From Acidovorax sp. GW101-3H11 (GTDB lineage: Bacteria; Pseudomonadota; Gammaproteobacteria; Burkholderiales; Burkholderiaceae_C), in assembly GCF_001633105.1 (NCBI RefSeq), contig NZ_LUKZ01000001.1, positions 121,268-185,267 of the forward strand: a stretch of DNA of 64,000 nucleotides. Reading direction: 5' to 3'. The position numbers and the translations under genes are program-made. The stretch's first letter is position 1; every line of letters starts with the position of its first letter. Below are positions 33,471 to 41,000 of the stretch, one piece after another. The notes beneath the pieces are model-generated. The model saw only the letters and a program-made list of their open reading frames with translations, was not told the DNA's origin and did no database searches.

Positions 33471-34214
33471 ATGTCGGTCATCAAGAAACTCGTCACCCTG
33501 CTGCGCGGCAGCGCCCGTGAACTGGGCCAGAGCGTGGTCGATGGCAACGCCACGCGCATCTATGAGCAAGAAATCATCGACGCCAAAAGCAGCATCACCG
33601 AGGCCAAGACCGAGCTGACCGGCGTGATGGCCAAGCAGATGCAGACGGCGCGCGACATCGAGCGCATCAAGGCCGATCTGCTGCGCCATGAAGACCTGGC
33701 CGTGCAGGCGCTGAACAAGGCCGAGGAAGGCCTTGCGCTGGAAGTGGCCGAGCGCGTTGCGGGGCTGGAAACCGAGCTGAACGCGCAGACCCAGGCCCAT
33801 GCCAGCTACGCCATGCAGGTGTCGCGCCTCAAGGACCTGATCCGCGCGGCCGAAACCCGTGTGCGCGAGCACGAACGCGAGATCGGTATCGCCAAGACCA
33901 CCGAGAGCGTCTACCGCGCCACGCAGAGCATCTCTGAAAGCATCGGCGCCACCGGCTCGCAGCTGACCAGCGCACGCGACTCGCTGGAGCGCATCAAGAA
34001 GCGCCACGAAGACCTGGCCGACCGCATGGCCGCCGCCGAGCAGCTGGACCAGGAGTTTGGCCACCGCGCGCTGGAGCGCAAGCTGGCCGACGCAGGCATT
34101 GGCGACAGCGACAAGGTGCGCGCCGCGCAGGTGATGGAGCGGCTGAAGGCGCGGCAGGCTGCAGCGGCAGCCGCCCCCGGCACAACCACCACCACGCCCC
34201 CCTCCGCACCATGA
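33471..34214 (+). CDS. PspA/IM30-family membrane-stress protein (YjfJ-like)
   Basis: A 247-residue coiled-coil protein of the PspA/Vipp1 family. Almost the whole length is predicted helical, with heptad-like patterns (about residues 25-145 and 160-215) and an amphipathic N-terminal helix (SVIKKLVTLLRGSARELGQSV) that would bind anionic membranes. PspA relatives are ESCRT-III homologues that polymerise on stressed inner membranes and maintain the proton-motive force. AGGAGA precedes the ATG. There is no PspF/PspBC around it, so its control differs from the E. coli psp operon. The stop overlaps the following gene (ATGA). As in the yjf locus, it follows a DUF2170 gene. Confidence 0.9.
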   Translation: MSVIKKLVTLLRGSARELGQSVVDGNATRIYEQEIIDAKSSITEAKTELTGVMAKQMQTARDIERIKADLLRHEDLAVQALNKAEEGLALEVAERVAGLETELNAQTQAHASYAMQVSRLKDLIRAAETRVREHEREIGIAKTTESVYRATQSISESIGATGSQLTSARDSLERIKKRHEDLADRMAAAEQLDQEFGHRALERKLADAGIGDSDKVRAAQVMERLKARQAAAAAAPGTTTTTPPSAP

Positions 34215-34651
34215 GCCCCGCAGCACCGCGCAAGCCGGTGCGTTGGCAGGGCTCCGAGCCCGCCCTGCGCGCCGTGCAGGTCGCCTTCGATGTGGAAGAA
34301 GCGGTGATGGAAGCCATCCGGGTCGCGGCCTTCCACGCCAATGTGTCCACCTCCACCCAGATCCGCAGCGTGCTGAACCTGCCCGTGGCCGCGCGCCCCA
34401 AGCGTCCGCGCCTGACCGTGACGCTGGACACGGGCGACTACACGCTGCTGGCCGGGCGCTATGGCCTGGCACCCGACGACCGCCTGGGCATCAAGGAGGC
34501 TGCCACGCGTGAACTGATCGCGTTTGTGGAGCAGGTGCCCGCTGCCCCCTCGCAGGCCGCGCTGCCCGGCAAGCCCGCCAAGGGGGGCAACATCAAAACC
34601 ACGGAGCAGCCTCCCCCACCACGCAAGGGCAAAGGAAAAAGCGGGCCCTGA
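34211..34651 (+). CDS. Putative double ribbon-helix-helix protein, 146 aa
   Basis: I do not recognise a named family. The 146-residue sequence appears to contain two strand-helix-helix units: VQVAFDVE + EEAVMEAIRVAAFHANV + STQIRSVLNL (about residues 22-57), and RLTVTLD + TGDYTLLAGRYGL + DDRLGIKEAATRELIAFV (about 67-107). Each resembles a ribbon-helix-helix monomer, so the protein could be a pseudo-dimeric DNA binder. The C-terminal 35 residues are a disordered, Pro/Lys-rich tail (PPPPRKGKGKSGP). It overlaps the PspA gene by four bases and would therefore be made in step with it, making it a candidate autoregulator of the operon. This is structural inference by eye. Confidence 0.6.
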   Translation: MSPAAPRKPVRWQGSEPALRAVQVAFDVEEAVMEAIRVAAFHANVSTSTQIRSVLNLPVAARPKRPRLTVTLDTGDYTLLAGRYGLAPDDRLGIKEAATRELIAFVEQVPAAPSQAALPGKPAKGGNIKTTEQPPPPRKGKGKSGP

Positions 34652-34719
34652 ACCCGGCGCAGCTTTCATCAAACAGTCCTCGACACAGACACAACATACG
34701 AGGAACAGGAGGGAATTTC

Positions 34720-35364
34720 ATGTTTGCCAATCTCATCGCGGCGGCCACCAGCTTTCCGACCGCCATCTACACCGTGCTGCTGGGCGTGGTGCTGGTGTAT
34801 TGGCTGCTGGCCATCGTGGGCATGGTGGATTTCGAATCCAGCGGCATTGACCTGGACATCGAGGCCCACGCCGACGCCAGCGCCGACGACCTGGGCGCCA
34901 TCGCCAGCTACGTGGTGGCATTCGGCCTGAGCGGCGTTCCGTTCTCCATCGTGGTGAGCCTGCTGGTGCTGGTGGGCTGGACGCTGTCGTGCCTGGCCGC
35001 CGTCACGCTGCAGGCGTGGATCCCTACCGACATCCTGCGCTGGCTGGCGGGCCTGGCCATCCTGGCCGTGTCGGCCGCGCTGTCGCTGGTGATCACGGCG
35101 CGCATCGTGCGGCCGCTGCGGGGCCTGTTTGTGCACCACACGGCGCAAAGCAATGCATCGCTGGTGGGCCAGACCTGCAAGGTGCTGACCGGCGTGGTGG
35201 ACGAGCGCCAGGGCCGGGCCGAAGTGGCCCAGCGCGGCGCCAGCATCAATGTCCGCGTGTGGTCACCCAGCCCCAACACGCTCAAGCGCGGCGACACCGC
35301 CCTGATCACCGAATACGACGCAGGCACCCACCGGTACCTGGTGATGCCGATGCCCCCCGCGTGA
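34720..35364 (+). CDS. yqiJ: YqiJ-like inner-membrane protein (OB-fold domain)
   Basis: A 214-residue membrane protein of the YqiJ/NfeD-related group, the normal partner of YqiK flotillins. It has four hydrophobic helices (about residues 8-35, 60-83, 86-103 and 110-132), then a soluble C-terminal OB-fold-like domain (about 145-212) containing GQTCKVLTGVVDERQGRAEV and ALITEYDAG. In E. coli, YqiJ and YqiK form membrane microdomain assemblies. A strong AGGAGGG ribosome site precedes the ATG by six to eight bases. It is followed, 103 bp later, by the flotillin gene. Confidence 0.88.
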   Translation: MFANLIAAATSFPTAIYTVLLGVVLVYWLLAIVGMVDFESSGIDLDIEAHADASADDLGAIASYVVAFGLSGVPFSIVVSLLVLVGWTLSCLAAVTLQAWIPTDILRWLAGLAILAVSAALSLVITARIVRPLRGLFVHHTAQSNASLVGQTCKVLTGVVDERQGRAEVAQRGASINVRVWSPSPNTLKRGDTALITEYDAGTHRYLVMPMPPA

Positions 35365-35467
35365 CCCTGCCCAGGCCCGAGGTCTGGGCAGCGCAACACA
35401 CCGGTTGCCCTGTTTTCCGTTTTTCACTGTTTTCTTCAGTTCCACCCTTTCAGCAGAAAGTGTTCTC

Positions 35468-37594
35468 ATGCAGCAATCCTTCATGGTCATCCTGATTGCC
35501 GTTGGCGTTCTTGTCTTCCTGATCCTGGCGATGTTCGCCATGTTCGCGAAGTTCTACCGCAAGGTGGAACAAGGCCACGCGCTCATCATCAACACCCTGC
35601 GCTCCGAGCCCGAAGTCACCTTCACCGGTCGCATGGTCTACCCCATCATCCACAAGGCCGAGCTGATGGACATCTCGGTCAAGACCATCGAGATCGACCG
35701 CTCGGGCGACCAGGGCCTGATCTGCGCGGACAACATCCGCGCTGACATCAAGGTGAAGTTCTTCGTGCGCGTGAACAAGACGGCCGAGGACGTGCTGCGC
35801 GTGGCCCAGGGCATTGGCTGCGCGCGCGCCTCCAACCACGAGATTCTGGAAGACCTGTTCTCGGCCAAGTTCTCCGAGGCGCTCAAGACGGTGGGCAAGT
35901 CGCTCGATTTTGTGGACCTGTACCAGGCGCGCGACCGCTTCCGCGACAAGATCATCGAGCAGATTGGCGATGACCTGTCGGGCTATGTGCTGGAAGACGC
36001 GGCCATCGACTACCTGGAGCAGACGCCGCTGTCCAAGCTCGATGCCAACAACATCCTCGATGCGCAAGGTATCAAGAAGATCACCCAGCTCACGGCCGTG
36101 GAACACGTGGTGACCAACGAGCTGCGCCGCAACGAGGAAATGCAGATCAAGAAGAAGAACGTGGAAACGCAGGAAGCCCTGCTGGAGCTGGAACGCCAGC
36201 AGGCCGACGCCACCGCGCGCCAGGCCCGCGAAGTGGCCACCGTGAAGGCACGCGAAGAAGCCGAAACCTCCAAGATCCAGGCCGAGGAGCGCACCCGCTC
36301 CGAAATGGCGCGCCTGCAGTCAGAGCAGCAACTGGCTGTGCAGCAGGAAAACGTGCTGCGCGAGAAGGAAGTGGCCGAGAACAACCGCAAGCGCGCCGTG
36401 GTGATCGAGCAGGAACGCGTGACCCGTGCGCAAGAGCTGGAAGTGGTGGCGCGCGAGAAGGAAGTGACGCTGCAGCGCATTGAAAAAGACAAGGCCGTGG
36501 AAGTGCAGAAGAAGGCCATTGCCGACGTGGTGCGCGAACGCATCGTGGTCGAACGCACCGTGGCCGAGCAGGAAGAAGCCATCAAGGAAGTGCGCGAAGT
36601 GGCCGAAGCCGACCGCACGCGCAAGTCCATAGTGATTGGCGCCGAGGCTGCGGCCGAAGAGAAGGTCATCATGGAAGTGAAGACCGCCGAGGCGCAAGAG
36701 CGCAAGGCCCGCCACAAGGCAGCCGAAGACCTGGTGCTAGCCGATGCGCGCCTGAAGGTGGCTGAACGCGATGCCGAAGCCAAAAAGCGCGATGCCGAAG
36801 GCATTGAAGCCCTGACCGCAGCGCCCGGCCTGGCCGAAGCCAAGGTGCAGATGGCCAGTGCCAGCGCCAAGCTGGCCACCATGGAGGCCGAAGCCAGCGG
36901 CAAGGAAAAAGTGGGCCGTGCCGAAGCCCAGGTCATCGAAGCCCAGGCCCAGGCCGAGGCCGTGGGCCTGCGTGCCCGCATGGAAGCCGAAGCCGCTGGC
37001 AAAGAGAAGGTCGGCCAGGCCGAAGCCCTGGTGCGCACCGTGGACGCCGAAGCCCTGGCCAAGATGGGCGATGCCGAGGCGCACAACATCGATGTGAAGT
37101 TCAACGCCGAAGCGCGCGGCCTGAAGGAAAAGTTCGAGGCCATGAAGGCCATGAGCCCCGAGACCCGCGAGCACGAGGAATACCGCATGCGCCTGGAGCG
37201 CGCACACACCGAAACCCTCAAGGGCATCGAGGCACAAACCGCCATCGCCAAGGAGCAGGCCGAGGTGCTGGGCGTGGCCCTGCAGAACGCCAAGATCGAC
37301 ATCGTGGGCGGCCAGGGCGACTACTTCGACAGCTTTGTGCGCGCGCTGTCGGTGGGCAAGGGCATCGACGCCACGGTGGGCAAGAGCCAGACGCTGCAGG
37401 TGGCCTTCAAGGACCAGCTGAGCGGCGAGCGTGATGTGGTGGAAGACGTCAAGCAGATCCTGAGCGCCGCCGGTGGGTCGGCCGGTGAGCTGCAGAACCT
37501 GAGCGTCTCGGCCCTGCTCACGCGCATTGCCACCCAGGGCACGGATAGCCAGAAGCAGGCGCTGCAGCAGCTGCTGCAAGGGCTTCGCAAGTAA
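35468..37594 (+). CDS. yqiK: Flotillin-family (SPFH) protein YqiK
   Basis: A 708-residue flotillin. It has one N-terminal transmembrane helix (about residues 6-28), an SPFH/band-7 domain (about 30-215), and a very long coiled-coil rich in Glu-Ala repeats (about 220-560; e.g. AEAEASGKEKVGRAEAQ and repeats of EAAGKEKVGQAEA), then a C-terminal oligomerisation domain (about 600-708). Flotillins assemble in lipid microdomains and recruit membrane proteins. E. coli YqiK is about 550 residues, so this one carries an expanded coiled coil. The start at 35468 directly precedes the membrane helix; the open frame extends upstream without need. Likely acts with YqiJ and the PspA-type protein in envelope maintenance. 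Confidence 0.92.
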   Translation: MQQSFMVILIAVGVLVFLILAMFAMFAKFYRKVEQGHALIINTLRSEPEVTFTGRMVYPIIHKAELMDISVKTIEIDRSGDQGLICADNIRADIKVKFFVRVNKTAEDVLRVAQGIGCARASNHEILEDLFSAKFSEALKTVGKSLDFVDLYQARDRFRDKIIEQIGDDLSGYVLEDAAIDYLEQTPLSKLDANNILDAQGIKKITQLTAVEHVVTNELRRNEEMQIKKKNVETQEALLELERQQADATARQAREVATVKAREEAETSKIQAEERTRSEMARLQSEQQLAVQQENVLREKEVAENNRKRAVVIEQERVTRAQELEVVAREKEVTLQRIEKDKAVEVQKKAIADVVRERIVVERTVAEQEEAIKEVREVAEADRTRKSIVIGAEAAAEEKVIMEVKTAEAQERKARHKAAEDLVLADARLKVAERDAEAKKRDAEGIEALTAAPGLAEAKVQMASASAKLATMEAEASGKEKVGRAEAQVIEAQAQAEAVGLRARMEAEAAGKEKVGQAEALVRTVDAEALAKMGDAEAHNIDVKFNAEARGLKEKFEAMKAMSPETREHEEYRMRLERAHTETLKGIEAQTAIAKEQAEVLGVALQNAKIDIVGGQGDYFDSFVRALSVGKGIDATVGKSQTLQVAFKDQLSGERDVVEDVKQILSAAGGSAGELQNLSVSALLTRIATQGTDSQKQALQQLLQGLRK

Positions 37595-37600
37595 AAACAT

Positions 37601-37673
37601 AGCAGCCAGCGTTTAACGCACCAGAATTTCAAGCCTTTTGTCTTGAGACCACTGGGCACAAGCGCTGGCAGCT
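37601..37673. repeat. Imperfect inverted repeat inside the operon
   Basis: Arms AGCAGCCAGCG (37601-37611) and CGCTGGCAGCT (37663-37673) pair at 10 of 11 positions across a 51-base loop. The element sits between yqiK and the next small gene and resembles dispersed Comamonadaceae 'caagcgctggcagct' repeats. It could lower expression of the distal genes. Confidence 0.5.
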
Positions 37674-37689
37674 ACCCATTGAGCAGCAG

Positions 37690-38001
37690 ATGTTCGCCCA
37701 ACCCTGGTTCTTGCCGGTCATCAGTTGCCTGCTCATGACCATCCCTGCCTTCCTGCTGCGACGCTGGATCACACGAAAAACCGGCCGAACGTCACTCCCC
37801 CTTAGTCACCCCTGGCAACTGCTGTTTGTGGCTGTGTGCGCCTACTTTGCGCCACACAACCTCTCCGATGCCTCTGCCTGGTGGCTGCTCTTTGGAGTCC
37901 TGCAAGCAGCGTCCGTGGCTGATCTGGCGCTGCAGTGCCTTGTTGGCAAAAGGGATCTGCCCGAAACGCCCCCACCCGCCCCAATGAACGATGCGCCATG
38001 A
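37690..38001 (+). CDS. Small membrane protein before the giant ATPase, 103 aa
   Basis: An unrecognised 103-residue protein with two to three hydrophobic segments (about residues 5-23, 42-57 and 64-84) and a Pro-rich C-terminal tail. Its stop overlaps the start of the ATPase gene (ATGA), which suggests that it is translated with the ATPase and may tether it to the membrane. The ATG at 37690 lies just after a dispersed-repeat hairpin. I know of no function. It is the only member of the operon without a recognised relative in E. coli yjf/yqi loci besides the putative RHH protein. Confidence 0.65.
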   Translation: MFAQPWFLPVISCLLMTIPAFLLRRWITRKTGRTSLPLSHPWQLLFVAVCAYFAPHNLSDASAWWLLFGVLQAASVADLALQCLVGKRDLPETPPPAPMNDAP

Positions 38002-41000
38002 CTACTGCACCTAGCAGCACTGATACCCCCGTCGAAGACGCCGCCATCGACACCAGCGTGGCCGAAAGCAGCAGCTACGAGTTGCTGAAAAAGCGCCTGG
38101 AAGCCCAGGGCGACCAGCTGCTGTCCAAGGCCCAGGCGCTCAATGCGGCACGCATTGAACAGTTCGGCCAGCGCGACCAGCAGCTCCTGATGCGCCTGCG
38201 CGCGCGCACCGAGCACAACTGCGTGGCGCGAGACCTGGCCTACATCGGTGGCAACCGGTTGCTGTTTGGCTACAACGTGTTCATGGGCCTCCGGCGCGAG
38301 ACGCGGGTGGAGGACGTGTTTGCGCTGTACGAGCTGGCGCACCACGACACGAACAGTGAAGGGGTGGGCGCGCCCGAGAGCGATGAACTGGTGCAGGTGC
38401 CCATGGCGGGCAGCTTTCTGGACGACCCGCGTTTTGTGGCCGACTTCAACGAGCTGTACACCTATTACAAGCAGGCCACGCTGCAGCTGCTGCGGCCCAC
38501 ACCGGAGTTTCTGCTGGCAGCGTTCCAGATCGGACAGCAGGCGCAGGACATCCGCGTGTTCCGCTGGCGGCGCGAAAGCGATGGCTCGCTGAAGTACGTG
38601 GACAACCGGGGCGAGCGCGACCTGACGCCGCCGCCCAGCCACGACTTCAGCTGGACACCCCTGACGCGTGAGCACCATGTGGGCGGTGCCCACCCGCACA
38701 TCAATGTGCTGGACACGGTGTTTGTCGAAACCGTGGGCGGCACGCTTACCGTGAAGGTCGAGAACAACACCGAGACCGGCCTGGGCATCTACGAAGAGCC
38801 CGTGGACGACGCCAACCAGGCGCTGGGCGACGCCGAGTTTGCCTATGCCAAGCTGGGCCTGTTGATCCTGCTGCAGGTGCGCCCCTACCGCGAGAGCACC
38901 ACGCGCTACCTGGTGTTCAACCAGCGCACGCAGCAGGTGGTTCGCATCGACGCAATCGGCGCATCATGCATGCAGCTGCCGGAGGACCACGGCATCATCT
39001 TCCCCGGTGGCTACTACCTGCAGTCGGGCGAAACCAAGCGTTTTGACCTGCCCCCCGAGCTGACCGAGCAGCTGCGCTTCACGCGCATGAAGCGCTCGCC
39101 CAACGGCGAGGACGTGGCCTACATCTTCTATGGCACCGTGCCGCCGCCGCAGGGCAGCCCAGCCACGCTGGATGCGGGCTGCTACGCCCTCTTCACCTAC
39201 AACCTCATCGAAAAATCGCTCGCACCGCCCATCCTGGCCGACGGGTACAGCACCTTCCCCGATGGGCGCATGCTGGTGTTCCAGGCCGCGCGCGGCGAGG
39301 CCACGCGCGTGCACCCCATGCAGCTGTGGCGCACGCCGTTTGCGACCGAAGAACACGCCAGCCGCCAGCCCGCAGGCACGGGCTTTTTCGGGCGCGTGGG
39401 CAATGCCGACCTGGTGCGCGGCATTTCGGACCTGCTGGGCATTGCGCGCATGGTGCGCGAACAGGTCCCCACGCGCACTGCGTACGAAGACCTGATCCGC
39501 CAGTGCCAGCGCGCACGCGACGCCTACTTCTGGCTCGACGCGGGCGAGGTGCAGAACGCAGCGGCCGACCTGGGTGGCATCGAGCAGGCCGCGCAGGCCA
39601 CGCTGGGCGAGTTTGAAAAGGTCGAAAGCATCCGCCAGGACACCACCCGCGCGCTGCACAAGGCCGAAGGCCAGCAGCGCGAGCTAATGACCGCCATTGC
39701 CAGCCAGCTGTGGCGCAGCCCCAGCGACTTTGTGCAGGCGCTGGACCGCCTGCGCCAGCGCCAGGGCGAGCTGCACCTGCTGCGTGAACTGCGCTATGCC
39801 GACCTGGCCACCATCGATGCGATGGCCGCGCAACTGACGGCCGAGCAGCAGCGTGTGGGCGAGCGCGCGCTGCAGTTCCTGTCCGACGAAAAAGCCTTTG
39901 ACGGCCAGCGCCAGGCCCTGGCCAAGGTGGCTACCGCCCTGCCCCAGGCGACGACGGCGGGGCAGTTGGCCGAACACCTGACCACGCTGGACACCGAAGC
40001 CGCGAGCCTCGACCTGCTCAGCGAACAACTGGGCAGCCTGCCCGGCGGCGATGCGGTACAGCGCACCACCATCCTCGACCGCATTGCGCTGCTGTACGCC
40101 GACATCAACCGCCTGCGCGCCGATGCCCGCGCGCGCCGCCGCAACCTGGGTGCGGCCGAGCAGCGGGCCGAGTTTGGCGCGCAGTTCAAGCTGTTCGGCC
40201 AGGCGGTGGAAAACGCGCTGGAGCTGTCGGACACGCCCGAAAAGTGCGACGAAGCGCTGACCCGCCTGCTCGCGCAACTGGAAGACATTGAAGGCCGCTT
40301 TGCCGAGCAGGAAGAGTTTCTGGCCGACATCGCCACCCAGCGCGAAAGCGTGTACGAGGCGCTGTCGGCCCGCCGCCAAAGCCTGGTGGATGCACAACAG
40401 CGCCGCGCCAAGGCCCTGGCCGACGCGGCCACGCGCGTGCTGGACGGCGTGCCGCGCCGCATCGCGGGGTTTGGCGAGCTGGCCCAGGTGCACAGCTACT
40501 TTGCATCCGACCCCATGCTGGCCAAGCTGCGCGAGCAGGTGGCCGAGCTGCGCCGCCTGGGCGCGGCCGTGGCGGCGGACGACATCGACACGCGCCTGAA
40601 AACCGCCCGCGACCAGGCCGTGCGCGCGGTGCGCGACCAGCGCGACCTGTCGGCCGGTACCGGAGGCGGCCTGAAGCTCGGCAGCCACACCTTCACCATC
40701 AACAAGCAGCCGCTGGATCTGACCCTGGTCGCCCACGGTGATGGCCTGGCCTGGCAGATCACCGGCACCGACTACCTGGCCCCGGCGCACCATGACCGGC
40801 TGGAGGCGCTGCGCCCCTTCTGGCAGCAGGCGCTGGTGTCTGAAGCACCGCAGCTGGCGCGCGCCGAATACCTGGCTGCTGAATGGCTGGAGGCCCAGCA
40901 GCGCGGCGAGGCCGAGCCTGGCTGGAGCGAGCTGCTGGTGCAGCTGGCCGAGCACGCGCGCACCGATGGCACCGATGGCACCGACGGCACCGAGCCCAGC

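Noticed and set aside
36010-37302. Ser/Ala-rich minus-strand frame opposite yqiK
   Set aside because: Antisense of the Glu/Ala coiled coil, which yields Ser/Ala/Arg low complexity; no start context.
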